Below, one piece after another: positions 24,525 to 33,365 of a DNA stretch of 64,000 bases. The notes below the pieces were generated by a model. That model had not been told where the DNA came from. It searched no databases and saw only the letters and a program-made list of their open reading frames with translations. Where the stretch lies: contig NZ_JTDB02000001.1 in assembly GCF_000785435.2 (NCBI RefSeq), positions 834,499 to 898,498 on the forward strand, read 5' to 3'. The stretch comes from Paraburkholderia sacchari (GTDB lineage: Bacteria > Pseudomonadota > Gammaproteobacteria > Burkholderiales > Burkholderiaceae). The position numbers were made by a program, and so were the translations under genes. Numbering within the stretch: position 1 is the stretch's first letter; each line of letters begins with the position of its first letter.

Positions 24525-25844
24525 TCACGTGATGGAAAGGGCGCTTTGGGAGGACTTCAGTACGAAGTCCTCAATTTCGGCGACGAGCCGCGCAGGCCCC
24601 GGGCCTTCTGCAGCGATGGCACGCCCGAGCGCCGTCGCCCGCTCGGCGAAGCCGGGCTCGGACAGGACGCGCCGCACGGCCTCGCCGACCATTCGCGGCG
24701 GTGCTGAAGGATCGAGGCGCAGGCCCGCACCGTGATAGTCCACCCGCGCGGCATTGTCGTTCTGGTCACGCCCCATCGGGAGAACGACGAGAGGGACGCC
24801 ATAGTGCAGCGCTCGCATGATCGTGCCGTGCCCGCCGTGGGTGACGACGGCGCGGGCCTGGATCAGGATGTCATCGTGCGCTGCGTTGGGAAGAATGGTG
24901 ACATTCGCCGGCGCTTGAAGGCGGAGCCCCTCGAGTGCTTTGCCGAGAGTGACGACCATCTCCACCGGTTCTCCGGCCACGCCGGCTATCACCCGCTGGA
25001 GCACATCGGCTTGCCCCTGATTGGTTGTGCTGAACGATACGAGCACGAGCGGCCGCATCCCGCGCGCTGGCGGGATCGTCCAGCGTTCGCGGGCCCAACC
25101 CGGCATCTCCAGCAGCGGTCCGACGTAGCGCACAGGATCCGGCAGGCGCTCGGCGGGGAAATCGAAGCGGCTGCTGGTGGCAAGGAGATGGCGGCCGGCG
25201 CTCAAGCGCTGTTCGGGGACATGGGCCAGCGGTGCGAGGCCGAAATGCGCGCGGGCGGCATTAAGGCGAGGCAGGAAAACATCCCATCCTTGCTCGGCCA
25301 TGGCGCAAGCCTCTGCGTCGCGCGCTCTGTCCGCCGCCGAGCGCGCGGGTTGAAAGCCCGGACCGAACGGCGGATGTCCGGGAAGCGGCCAGAGCGAGAT
25401 GTTGCTTGCGAGCAGGGCCGTTGGAATCTTCGCCACTTCTCCTGCGAGCATGCTGCCGAACAGCAGATCCGAGCCGAGCAGGATATCGGCCGGCTCGGTT
25501 GCCAGCGCATCGAGAATATCCTCGGCATAGGATTGCGCGGGCCCGACGAAGATCCGTTCGCACGCTCGCTGGAAGCAGGTCAGCGGATCGGCGTTTTCCC
25601 AGTCGCGCAAGAAGCAGCTTTCGGATGAGCGGTCCGGACGGTTCGGGGCGCGCTTCCATGGCAGGAATCGGGCGCCGGCCTCGATCGCTTCCGCGCTCAT
25701 GGTGTCGTCGGCGATCAGGCGCACGTCGTGGCCCCGGCCGGCGAGGGCGCGCACGGCCGCGAGCGTCGGCGGCACGTTGCCGCCGCCTTCCCAGCAGACT
25801 GCCAGGATGCGCAGATGCGGCCCCGCATGGGTCGTCTTTATCAT
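24525..25844 (-). CDS. UGT/MGT-type (GT1) glycosyltransferase
   Basis: A 439-residue GT-B glycosyltransferase of family GT1, like the macrolide and natural-product glycosyltransferases. N-terminal acceptor domain with RILAVCWEGGGNVPPTLA; C-terminal donor-binding domain with VTHGGHGTIMRALHYGVPLV, then LPMGRDQNDNAARV, the NDP-sugar signature (His-Gly-Gly, Gln/Asn-Asp-Asn). The start ATG 25844 has AAGGAA. It sits between a TetR repressor and a NAT on the same strand, so glycosylation of a small toxic molecule is the simplest reading. Donor sugar and acceptor are unknown. Confidence 0.88.
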   Translation of the reverse strand: MIKTTHAGPHLRILAVCWEGGGNVPPTLAAVRALAGRGHDVRLIADDTMSAEAIEAGARFLPWKRAPNRPDRSSESCFLRDWENADPLTCFQRACERIFVGPAQSYAEDILDALATEPADILLGSDLLFGSMLAGEVAKIPTALLASNISLWPLPGHPPFGPGFQPARSAADRARDAEACAMAEQGWDVFLPRLNAARAHFGLAPLAHVPEQRLSAGRHLLATSSRFDFPAERLPDPVRYVGPLLEMPGWARERWTIPPARGMRPLVLVSFSTTNQGQADVLQRVIAGVAGEPVEMVVTLGKALEGLRLQAPANVTILPNAAHDDILIQARAVVTHGGHGTIMRALHYGVPLVVLPMGRDQNDNAARVDYHGAGLRLDPSAPPRMVGEAVRRVLSEPGFAERATALGRAIAAEGPGPARLVAEIEDFVLKSSQSALSIT

Positions 25845-25885
25845 CGCCTTGTTCCTTTCTCGCAGGAGAGCGGATGGAGACCGGA

Positions 25886-26482
25886 TCAGTTCGCGTTGTC
25901 CTCGCGCAGCAGGCGCTCGATCGCCTGCGTCATCAGCCGGTGAGTCTTTGCCGCCGAATGCCCCTGTGCCCGCCGCAGCAGATGCCAGATCCAGACATCG
26001 GTCTGGGCCAGCAACTGCGCGAGCCGGTCCTTGCGGGCCTGGCCGTCGAGCTTGTCGAGCCAGGGCCCGAACATGTCCTCGATCCATTCGCGGTGACCTT
26101 TGCGTCCGCGATCGAGGACAGCCGCGAATTCGGGAATGCGCGCCTCCTGCCCGAGCGTGCGCACGATGATGTCGCCAGTGCGTTCATAGTCGGCCGTGAG
26201 GAGCGCGACGATGTCGGCCACGCTTGCTACGGGCGCGCCCCAGCGCTGGGCGCGGATCGAAGCATCCATCTGTGCCGCCATGGCGCTGAGCACGCCGGTC
26301 TTGCTGCCGAAACGCCGTATCACGGTTTGGCGCGTGGTGCCGGCCGCTGCGGCGATGTCGTCGAGCGTGATCTCGTCGAACCAGCGCGCTGCGAGAAGCG
26401 CGAACAAGGCGTCGACGATCTGCTGCTCGGTATCCTGAACCGCGTTGGCGCGCGCCGATTGGCGATAGGCTCGCGGAGACAT
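25886..26482 (-). CDS. TetR-family transcriptional regulator
   Basis: A 198-residue TetR repressor. The helix-turn-helix is at residues 24-70 (ARWFDEITLDDIAAAAGTTR, QTVIRRFGSKTGVLSAM); the ligand domain follows with a Trp-rich segment (TDVWIWHLLRRAQ). ATG 26482 has GAGGAA. It is the promoter-proximal gene of the UGT-NAT operon (41 bp to UGT) and very likely autoregulates through the nested palindrome that lies ten bases before its start codon. Confidence 0.93.
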   Translation of the reverse strand: MSPRAYRQSARANAVQDTEQQIVDALFALLAARWFDEITLDDIAAAAGTTRQTVIRRFGSKTGVLSAMAAQMDASIRAQRWGAPVASVADIVALLTADYERTGDIIVRTLGQEARIPEFAAVLDRGRKGHREWIEDMFGPWLDKLDGQARKDRLAQLLAQTDVWIWHLLRRAQGHSAAKTHRLMTQAIERLLREDNAN

Positions 26483-26491
26483 GGCGTTGTT

Positions 26492-26530
26492 CCTCAATTT
26501 GATGTTACTCACGGTAACGCGAAATTGAGG
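26492..26530. promoter_or_regulatory. Nested 39-bp palindromic operator of the TetR operon
   Basis: CCTCAATTT (26492-26500) pairs with AAATTGAGG (26522-26530), and GTTAC (26504-26508) pairs with GTAAC (26514-26518). Both arms share the same centre, 26511. It lies ten bases upstream of the TetR start, where a self-binding repressor would act. Inferred to be the TetR operator; binding is not shown. Confidence 0.75.
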
Positions 26531-26686
26531 AGATGTCACCACGGGTTTACGATGGAGCCGGGCAGTCGGCATGACATAACTTGACATCTATTTCTAACGA
26601 TTCCGTAACCTGCCAGCCGGAGCCAGCGCCTACACTTGCGTTCCCGGCGGGGCCTGAATCGTGGCCTCGTCATTCGTGAAGAGAAG

Positions 26687-26797
26687 ATGAAACGCATTTG
26701 TCTGATGTTGGCCGCCGCATTGATGGCTGCTTCCGCGTACGCGCGTGCGACACCGCGCGGCGTCGAGATCTACACTCGAATTCATCTCCGATATTGA
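26687..26797 (+). CDS. 36-aa putative secreted peptide
   Basis: A short frame reading like a signal peptide: KRICLMLAAALMAASAYARA followed by TPRGVEIYTRIHLRY and a stop. A weak GAGAAG precedes ATG 26687. It ends 13 bases before the OmpR-type gene, so it may be a truncated secreted protein or a leader. Translation is not proven. Confidence 0.3.
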   Translation: MKRICLMLAAALMAASAYARATPRGVEIYTRIHLRY

Positions 26798-26810
26798 AAG
26801 CGTCCCGAAC

Positions 26811-27599
26811 ATGCCACCACACGACCCGGCCGACAAAGATGCACAGAATCCGGCGCTGAATCAGGCACCCCGAGGCCGTATTCTCGTGCTCGACGACGAT
26901 CTCGAGATCCGCAATATGCTGCAGCGCTTCTTGACCGCGCAAGGTTTCGACGTGCGCGCGGCGAGGGACAGCAACCAGTTCGATACGTTTTTGGAGCGGC
27001 ATCCGTTCGACCTGGTGATTCTCGACATCATGATGCCCGGCGAAGACGGACTGTCTATTTGCAGACGCCTGCGCAGCCAGGGGCAGATGATCCCCATTCT
27101 GATGCTGACCGCGCGCGGCGACCCGATCGACCGCGTTGTCGGACTGGAAATGGGCGCCGACGATTATCTCGGCAAGCCGTTTTTGCCGAGCGAGCTGGTC
27201 GCGCGCGTGCGCGCGATGCTGCGTCGCCAGCAGGTGTTTGCGCGCCAGCATGGCGCGTTGGGCAGTATGGCGGGCGATGATGAAAAGCCTGTGCTCCGCA
27301 TTGGGGACTATCTGCTCAAGCCTCATCTTCAGGAGCTGATGCTGGCGGGCGCGCAGGTCGAAGTTGGCGCGGCGGAAATGCGGCTGCTGTGCGCGCTGGC
27401 CGAAACGCCGAACCGGCCGGTCAGCCGCGAGAATCTGATCGAGCGCGCGCACGGGCGGCACTATGAGGCGAACGCGCGCAGCATTGATGTACAGGTGCTG
27501 CGTCTGCGCAAGATTATCGAGGCGGATGCTTCTTCGCCTCGCCATATCCGCACGGTGTGGGGTGTCGGTTATATGCTTGTTGCGAAGCTTGAGGTGTGA
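26811..27599 (+). CDS. OmpR/PhoB-family response regulator
   Basis: A 262-residue DNA-binding response regulator. The receiver domain carries the acidic pair in VLDDDLEIR, the phospho-Asp in LVILDIMMPGEDG, Thr in LMLTARGD and Lys in LGKPFLPSELVARVRAML. The C-terminal winged helix has ETPNRPVSRENLIERAHGRH and the typical end VWGVGYMLV. The first 20 residues are a Pro/Asp-rich extension. A Rho-independent terminator 130 bp downstream closes the unit, so the EnvZ-type kinase at 28844 is transcribed separately, although it is the probable partner. Confidence 0.93.
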   Translation: MPPHDPADKDAQNPALNQAPRGRILVLDDDLEIRNMLQRFLTAQGFDVRAARDSNQFDTFLERHPFDLVILDIMMPGEDGLSICRRLRSQGQMIPILMLTARGDPIDRVVGLEMGADDYLGKPFLPSELVARVRAMLRRQQVFARQHGALGSMAGDDEKPVLRIGDYLLKPHLQELMLAGAQVEVGAAEMRLLCALAETPNRPVSRENLIERAHGRHYEANARSIDVQVLRLRKIIEADASSPRHIRTVWGVGYMLVAKLEV

Positions 27600-27683
27600 A
27601 GGCGTTATTGTTGGGTATCAATTACTTTTACCAATCATTTTCAAATGAAGGGTTTCTTGTTCATATTGCGTCGGTGCGCATTG

Positions 27684-27707
27684 TGAATCTCAATCTGAAT
27701 CTCAATC
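27684..27707. repeat. 12-bp perfect tandem duplication
   Basis: TGAATCTCAATC is present twice in a row, within an AT-rich stretch (27601-27720) between the response regulator and its terminator. It probably arose by slippage; no function is evident. Confidence 0.7.
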
Positions 27708-27728
27708 TAATTGGTTGCCGCACGACCG

Positions 27729-27754
27729 GACCCGCATCGCGCGGGTCTTTTTTT
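27729..27754 (+). terminator. Rho-independent terminator after the response regulator
   Basis: Stem GACCCGC (27729-27735) and GCGGGTC (27741-27747) with a five-base loop, followed by seven T. It serves the plus strand only. Confidence 0.9.
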
Positions 27755-27784
27755 GCCCGCGCCGCCGCGCTATGCCACCCACGC

Positions 27785-28144
27785 TCAGATCTGCTCGGTT
27801 GCGCGCAGGATGGCCGCACTGCGGGGCGGGTATTTATCGAGGCACGCACCCAACTGGCTAGCCATATTGCCCAATGCGTCGATGAAGATGCCGGACGATC
27901 GGCCATACCGTTTTGCGAGCAAGGCAAGATCCAGCAGACCCGCATAGGTTGGGGCGCATTGCGACGGCAACGCTTCGGTTGGCGCGGGCAGGTCGGGCAG
28001 GGCCGGCACAAGCAAGGGCGATGGCTTCGCGGTGATAGACCACGGGGCTTGCGGCGGCGCACAGCCAGCGAGCATCGCTGCTGCGGCGGCGATTGCCAAC
28101 GCACGGGAGATCTGGCGAGTCACGATTTCAAAGGCGTATTGCAT
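27785..28144 (-). CDS. Small lipoprotein
   Basis: A 119-residue predicted outer- or inner-membrane lipoprotein. The signal peptide ends in a lipobox (AAAAAMLAGC), with Cys at residue 28 as the lipid attachment site. The mature part is Pro-rich at first (PAPTEALPSQCAPTYAG), then helical (LLDLALLAKRYGRSSGIF) with a second and third Cys that could pair. No family recognised. ATG 28144 lacks a good ribosome-binding site; GTG 28123 is an alternative that leaves a more typical signal peptide. It lies opposite to and between the OmpR- and EnvZ-type genes. Confidence 0.75.
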   Translation of the reverse strand: MQYAFEIVTRQISRALAIAAAAAMLAGCAPPQAPWSITAKPSPLLVPALPDLPAPTEALPSQCAPTYAGLLDLALLAKRYGRSSGIFIDALGNMASQLGACLDKYPPRSAAILRATEQI

Positions 28145-28403
28145 CGGAAGACCTGGTGTTTCGAGGCATGTCGTCCGTACGGCTCGACACGGTTTCGAGC
28201 GGCCGGCGCGTCAAACGAAGCACACCAGGCCGGCGAAACATGCATGGCACTCTAACCGGCCATTGGATGACGATCTGTTGGAAACTTGTGTCACGAAGTT
28301 GCAATCCGCGCGATGTAACCGGATGACATGACTCGTTGCACGCTGTATTGATGCGAGCGCTTATATTGCGTGCCGGTCTTGATCGAAGAAAGAGTAACTT
28401 CGC

Positions 28404-28703
28404 ATGAAAAAACTGGATTTCATTCGCGCGGGCGCGGCGGTGCTGGCGGTGCTTTACGCGGCGGCAGTATTCTCACAGACGGTCGTGATTGCGACTGCGC
28501 CCCCTCCGCCGCTTCGCTACGAAGCGGTGCCGGTTGCGCGGCCCGGCTATGTCTGGGACCCCGGCCACTGGATATGGCGGGCGGGTGCGTATGCCTGGGT
28601 GCCCGGGCATTGGCTGGTCGTGCGGACCGGTTATCGCTGGATTCCGGGGCACTGGGTCGCGCAGCGCGGGACCTGGTACTGGGTGCCCGGTCACTGGGCT
28701 TGA
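28404..28703 (+). CDS. YXWGXW repeat-containing secreted protein
   Basis: A 99-residue protein with a signal peptide (DFIRAGAAVLAVLYAAAVF) and four aromatic repeats of the form (Y/W)xWxPGHW: YVWDPGHWIW, YAWVPGHWLV, YRWIPGHWVA and YWVPGHWA. This is the YXWGXW repeat family, short periplasmic or surface proteins of unknown function common in beta-proteobacteria. It is on the plus strand, 140 bp before the sensor kinase. Confidence 0.88.
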   Translation: MKKLDFIRAGAAVLAVLYAAAVFSQTVVIATAPPPPLRYEAVPVARPGYVWDPGHWIWRAGAYAWVPGHWLVVRTGYRWIPGHWVAQRGTWYWVPGHWA

Positions 28704-28843
28704 GCGCGCGGTGCAATGATTGTTGCAATGGCCGCCATGGATAATGGCCTCGCTGCGTTGTATAACCTCGGATCAATCCACGACCCGGCTGGCGGCATTG
28801 CATCGGGTCTTGGTTCACCGCCTGGCATTCATTGGGGAGGACC

Positions 28844-30133
28844 ATGTTCGGCTGGTATCGCTCGTTACTGGTGCGTAACGTGCTGGCGCTGATCGTGCTG
28901 GTGCTGGCCAGTCAGATCTTTGCGGGCACCGTGTATGTGTTCTTCGTTCAGCGTCCGCGCATCGACGAAGCGGCTTCGCTCGTCGCGACGCAAATCCGCA
29001 CGGTGAGCCGGCTGCTCGCCACGCTGCCGCCGGCGGTGCGGGAGCAGCAGCTTCTGGCGATCAACGGTGTTTCGCAAAGCGAGGTGCCTCGCGCGAGCGC
29101 CACCGACTCGCAGCCGCAGGGCCTGGCGGCCCGGTATTTCGTTGCGCGGATGGCGAGCGAACTGGGCGCGGGCGAGCAGATGCGCTTCGAGCGCGGCGGC
29201 GCGCAACGCGTCTGGGTCCGCCTGCAGGTGGATGACGCGTATTATTGGATGCTGCTGGCGGGGGCGCCGCACGCGATTCCGGGCCTGCCGTGGACGTTGA
29301 TCAGTCTGCTGCTGTGTATCGCCACGGTGCCGCCTCTCGTGGCGTTCCTGATACACCGTCCGGTCGAACGGCTGCTGATGCGTCTCGCGCGTTCGGCCGA
29401 GACGATCGAGCAGGGCGCGTGGCCCGAGGCGGTGCCCGTAGGAGGCGCGCACGAGCTGGCGATGGTTGCGGATGCATTCAATCGCATGGCTGCGTCGCTT
29501 CAGGAACTGGAGACGACTCGCGCGCAGATGCTGGCGGGCATCTCTCACGACATCCGCACGCCGCTCACGAAGCTGCGCATGGTGCTGCTGGCGCCCGAGT
29601 CCGTCGAAGCGCCGGCCGACAGCGCCGAACGTTACGTCGAGGAAATCGACTTGATCGTGCAGCAGTTCATCGACTTCGCGCGCGGTTGGGACAGCGAACC
29701 CGCGCGGCGCGGCGACCTCAATGCGTTGATCGAGCGTCTCGCTGCCGACTATGTCGGGCTCGAGTATGTCTTCGATTTGTCGCTGGAGGCGCTGCCCGAG
29801 TTTTCGTTCCGGCCCACCGGGATGCAGCGCTTGTTGATGAACCTGATGCATAACGCAGCCGTACACGGCCGAGTCGGGCTTGCGGTCAGGACGCGGATGG
29901 CGGGCGGATACGTGATCATCGACGTGGAGGACCAGGGCCCCGGCGTGCCGGTGGAACTGTTGCCGTTGATGAAGCAGCCGTTCAGGCGGGGGCCGCAGAG
30001 CGATCAGCGCGGCGGTTCGGGGCTCGGTCTGGCTATTGCGGACCGGATTGCGACGCAGCATGACGGTGCGCTCGATCTGTTGCCGAACCGGCCGCATGGC
30101 CTCGTGGCGCGCGTGCGCTTGCCGCTTCGCTGA
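28844..30133 (+). CDS. EnvZ-like sensor histidine kinase
   Basis: A 429-residue inner-membrane kinase. TM1 is LLVRNVLALIVLVLASQIF, followed by a periplasmic domain of about 110 residues and TM2 (WTLISLLLCIATVPPLVAFL). A HAMP domain follows, then the H-box with the phospho-acceptor His in GISHDIRTPLTKLRM, the N-box NLMHNAAVHG and G-boxes DVEDQGPGVP and GSGLGLAIAD. This is the EnvZ type. AGGA precedes the start. The expected partner is the OmpR-type regulator at 26811, which is separated by two unrelated genes. Confidence 0.93.
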   Translation: MFGWYRSLLVRNVLALIVLVLASQIFAGTVYVFFVQRPRIDEAASLVATQIRTVSRLLATLPPAVREQQLLAINGVSQSEVPRASATDSQPQGLAARYFVARMASELGAGEQMRFERGGAQRVWVRLQVDDAYYWMLLAGAPHAIPGLPWTLISLLLCIATVPPLVAFLIHRPVERLLMRLARSAETIEQGAWPEAVPVGGAHELAMVADAFNRMAASLQELETTRAQMLAGISHDIRTPLTKLRMVLLAPESVEAPADSAERYVEEIDLIVQQFIDFARGWDSEPARRGDLNALIERLAADYVGLEYVFDLSLEALPEFSFRPTGMQRLLMNLMHNAAVHGRVGLAVRTRMAGGYVIIDVEDQGPGVPVELLPLMKQPFRRGPQSDQRGGSGLGLAIADRIATQHDGALDLLPNRPHGLVARVRLPLR

Positions 30134-30370
30134 ACGCGTGACGTAGCGGTGTTGCGCAACGTCTCCATCAATTAATTTGTACTGCCAGGCAAATCGGGCG
30201 CGGGTCCAATCACAAACCGCGCCGCACGATTCTGACATGCGTTGAAACAAGTTTTGAGCAGCTTGTAATGCCGCATGCCGGTAAATTGAGTTCGAAGGCG
30301 CTGCCAGCCGCGTTGTTCCGCGTGCAACGAGCGCCACTCTTTACCGTGTTCATCGAAGTCAGAATCAAAG

Positions 30371-30961
30371 ATGTCTTTTAAAGTCATGCGCCTGGCCGCA
30401 GTGCTTTCGGGCCTGTTCGTGGGTGGTTATTTCAGTTTGGGTGCGCAGGCCGCTTCCTCCTCTTCATCATCTTCGGCCAGTGACGCGTCTCACGCGAAGC
30501 TCGAGCAAGATGCGCGCGCGGCGCTGGCGCGGCTATATTCGAGCACGCCTCGCGCCAAAGCGTTGGGTGCCCATTCCGTTGCAATCCTGGTCTTTCCGGA
30601 CATCCTGAAAGCGGGGCTGATGTTCGGCGGCGCAGGCGGCAATGGCGTGCTGTTTTCACGCGCGGGAAAGGTGCTCGGTTACTACAACACGAGCGCACTT
30701 TCGTATGGGCTTCAAGCCGGCGCGCAGAGCTTTTCCGAAGCGATGTTCCTCACGAAGGCTGATGCAATGCGCTACCTCGATAGCAGCGCTGGCTGGTCGA
30801 TTGGCGGCGGCCCGAGCGTGGTTCTCGCGGACTCTGGCATGGGGCGGGACCTTTCCACGACGACCCTGCGTCCGGATGTTTATGCGTTCATCTTCGGGCA
30901 GACCGGGCTCATGGCGGGCCTGGGCGTGCAGGGCCAGAAAATCACGCGGCTCGGTTCGTGA
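30371..30961 (+). CDS. SYLF-domain (YSC84-like) secreted protein
   Basis: A 196-residue exported protein with a signal peptide (AAVLSGLFVGGYFSLGAQA), a Ser-rich linker and a SYLF domain: GAHSVAILVFPDILKAGLMF, GGAGGNGVLFSR, YYNTSALSYGLQAGAQSFSE and YAFIFGQTGLMAGLG. The SYLF domain binds phosphoinositides in eukaryotes; in bacteria these are periplasmic or outer-membrane-associated proteins of unknown role. Transcribed alone; 238 bp separate it from the kinase gene. Confidence 0.92.
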   Translation: MSFKVMRLAAVLSGLFVGGYFSLGAQAASSSSSSSASDASHAKLEQDARAALARLYSSTPRAKALGAHSVAILVFPDILKAGLMFGGAGGNGVLFSRAGKVLGYYNTSALSYGLQAGAQSFSEAMFLTKADAMRYLDSSAGWSIGGGPSVVLADSGMGRDLSTTTLRPDVYAFIFGQTGLMAGLGVQGQKITRLGS

Positions 30962-31145
30962 CGCGCAACCCGGCATCACAGGATCACGAGCCATGCCAAT
31001 TTTCGGAACACGATTGAGCCGTGCACCGCAACGGCATCTGGAACGACCTTTGCAGCGGCGGAATCGGCCGTCTTATGAAGCTCTCGAAACAATTCGAAGG
31101 CGCTCACAAGGCCTCTTCTTTACCGCATTAGATGCATCAGGCATA

Positions 31146-31358
31146 TCAGGCGTATGTGGAACCGCTGTCCGCTGGCGAGTCGCCGAGCAGGTCGCGCAGC
31201 GCGTGCAGTCGCTGCCGGTCCAGCGGCGACAGTCTCGGTTTTTCGAGCAGATTCTCGATCTGCGAGATCCAGTACTCACGACGGATCAGCCGGGGGCGGC
31301 GAATCAGGGCGTCCAGCACCTTTTCCAGTTGCCCGATTTCTGTTTTCACGATGTCCAC
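31146..31358 (-). CDS. Hypothetical 70-aa helical protein
   Basis: A small, highly helical protein, DIVKTEIGQLEKVLDALIRR, then a middle part LIRREYWISQIENLLEKP and QRLHALRDLLGD, with a short polar end. GTG 31358 is the start because AGGAGG lies seven bases upstream; the frame opens earlier but with no site. The 16-bp palindrome at 31375-31390 lies 16 bases before this start, so a LacI-type repressor may control it. Function unknown. Confidence 0.6.
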   Translation of the reverse strand: MDIVKTEIGQLEKVLDALIRRPRLIRREYWISQIENLLEKPRLSPLDRQRLHALRDLLGDSPADSGSTYA

Positions 31359-31374
31359 ATGCACCTCCTGGTTG

Positions 31375-31390
31375 GCGCAAACGTTTGCGC
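31375..31390. promoter_or_regulatory. LacI/PurR-type operator palindrome
   Basis: GCGCAAACGTTTGCGC is a perfect 16-bp palindrome with the central CG flanked by AAA/TTT arms of LacI-GalR family operators, close to the PurR consensus. It lies just upstream of the small minus-strand gene at 31358 and 300 bp before the chemoreceptor. No LacI-family gene is in the window. Confidence 0.7.
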
Positions 31391-31689
31391 TTTCATGTCC
31401 ATGCTTGGGCAACAGCCTGGCCGTAACGAACAAGTCATCTGGCGAGGTATTACGGCGCTGTCCATGATTTCTTTAGGGGGACCTTCTTCTATTGCATGAA
31501 GACGCAATGGCCTGGACACATCGGCCACGCAAGCGATGCCGCTAAAGTTTTGGCCCGAGATTGCCGACATCGTGGTTGTTGTGCCGGTCGTGTCCGCAGT
31601 GTCGTGCTCTGTCGCAATGCCACTTCGATGTTGTGACCGCCCGCATGGATTGCACTGCGAATATTCATCTTGCATCAAGAGGAAGGTCC

Positions 31690-33234
31690 ATGCGCAACAA
31701 CCAGCCTGTCACGCAAAACGAATACGAATTTCCCGACGACGCAACCTTGATGTCGACGACCGACACGCAAAGTTACGTCACGTATGCCAATGCGGCTTTC
31801 ATCCATGTCAGCGGTTTTTCGCACGCGGAAATTCAGGGGCATCCCCATAATCTGGTGCGGCATCCCGACATGCCGAAGGAAGCCTTTGCGGACATGTGGG
31901 CGACGCTCAAAGGCGGTGAGCCCTGGAGCGCGCTGGTCAAGAACAGACGCAAGAACGGCGATCATTACTGGGTGAGGGCGAACGCGACTCCTGTCGTGCG
32001 CAATGGTCAGCCGGTGGGCTACATGTCGGTGCGCACCAAGGCGTCGCGTGAAGAGATCGCATCTGCGGAAGCGCTGTATCGCGAGTTCAGGGAAGGCAAG
32101 GCCGGTAGCCGCCGCTTCCACAAGGGACTTATCGTGCGCAGCGGCCTCATGGGCTGGACCAGCGCATTCAAGACCATGCGCGTGCGCTGGCGTATCCGCT
32201 CTGCGTTGTTGACGCTCGTGCCGTTGATGGGCGTGGCGGCCTGGCTGCTCGGTTTGCGGACCTACGCGCTCGGCGGCATTACGGGGGCGGCTTTGCTGGC
32301 CTCGCTGCTGGTGGCGTTCTGGCTCGAAAGCCAGATTTCGCGTCCGCTCGAGAAGGTGCTCGAGCAAGCGCTGCGCGTTGCATCGGGGGAAAGTCAGAAG
32401 GCCGTCCACATGGATCGCGTCGATGAAATCGGCATGACGCTGCGCACGGTCAGTCAGCTTGGGCTGATGTTCCGCTGGCTGATCGACGATGTCAGCGAAC
32501 AGGTCATCAACGTACAGCAGTCCATCAACGAAATTGCACAGGGTACCGACGACCTGAGCAAGCGCACCGAGCAGGCGGCCGCCAACGTTCAACAGACCGC
32601 GACCTCGATGACGCAGATGACGGCCACCGTCAAGAGCAATGCCGAGACGACCCTGCAAGCCAACACCTTGTCGTCGTCGGCCAGTGACGCCGCCGCGAAG
32701 GGCGGAGAGGCCGTATCGCATGTGATCACGACGATGAACGAGATCACCGGCAGTTCGAAAAAGATCGCCGATATCATCGGCGTCATAGACGGGATTGCGT
32801 TTCAAACCAATATCCTGGCTCTGAACGCAGCCGTGGAGGCCGCGCGCGCGGGCGAGCAGGGGCGCGGATTCGCTGTCGTCGCGGGGGAAGTTCGCGCGCT
32901 CGCACAGCGCAGCTCGAATGCGGCCAGGGAGATCAAGGATCTCATCGGTGAAAGCGTCGGAAAAGTCGAAGCCGGTTCAAAAATGGTCGATGAAGCCGCG
33001 CGCACGATGGACGATATCGTCGCGCAGGTCAAACGGGTGTCCGACCTGATTGCCGAAATCCGCTTTGCTACCGAGGAGCAAAGCAGCGGCGTTACGCAGG
33101 TCGACCGCGCGGTGAGCGACCTCGATACGATCACCCAGCAAAACGCCGCGCTAGTCGAGCAAAGCACGGCGGCGTCGGACAGTCTCAAGCAGCAAGCCGC
33201 GCGCCTCGTAGAAGCCGTGAGCGTGTTCCGCTAG
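31690..33234 (+). CDS. PAS-containing methyl-accepting chemotaxis protein (Aer-like)
   Basis: A 514-residue energy-taxis-type receptor. An N-terminal PAS domain (residues 20-120: ITY-like [47 protein letters not shown]) is followed by two closely spaced hydrophobic helices ([31 protein letters not shown]), a HAMP domain, and a signalling domain with the hairpin tip [20 protein letters not shown] and [18 protein letters not shown]. There is no periplasmic domain, so it senses an internal state such as redox through the PAS cofactor. The start has GAGGAAGG. It fits with the flagellar genes at 39-43 kb. Confidence 0.95.
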   Translation: MRNNQPVTQNEYEFPDDATLMSTTDTQSYVTYANAAFIHVSGFSHAEIQGHPHNLVRHPDMPKEAFADMWATLKGGEPWSALVKNRRKNGDHYWVRANATPVVRNGQPVGYMSVRTKASREEIASAEALYREFREGKAGSRRFHKGLIVRSGLMGWTSAFKTMRVRWRIRSALLTLVPLMGVAAWLLGLRTYALGGITGAALLASLLVAFWLESQISRPLEKVLEQALRVASGESQKAVHMDRVDEIGMTLRTVSQLGLMFRWLIDDVSEQVINVQQSINEIAQGTDDLSKRTEQAAANVQQTATSMTQMTATVKSNAETTLQANTLSSSASDAAAKGGEAVSHVITTMNEITGSSKKIADIIGVIDGIAFQTNILALNAAVEAARAGEQGRGFAVVAGEVRALAQRSSNAAREIKDLIGESVGKVEAGSKMVDEAARTMDDIVAQVKRVSDLIAEIRFATEEQSSGVTQVDRAVSDLDTITQQNAALVEQSTAASDSLKQQAARLVEAVSVFR

Positions 33235-33365
33235 CGGCTGGCTCGGGCATGCCGTGCTTGCCCGATTGAAAGTAATCGCTTAATGACTCCACTTGCACCG
33301 GGCCTCACGGCACCGGTGCGCCGCCAGGTATCACCGCCCAGTGAAAGCCCCGGAGGAGACAAGCC

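Noticed and set aside
28865..30337. 490-codon minus-strand frame opposite the EnvZ-like kinase
   Set aside because: Antisense shadow; the plus strand has all kinase motifs.
30172..30387. 71-codon minus-strand frame between the kinase and the SYLF gene
   Set aside because: No hydrophobic or conserved segment and no convincing start; the region more likely holds the SYLF promoter.
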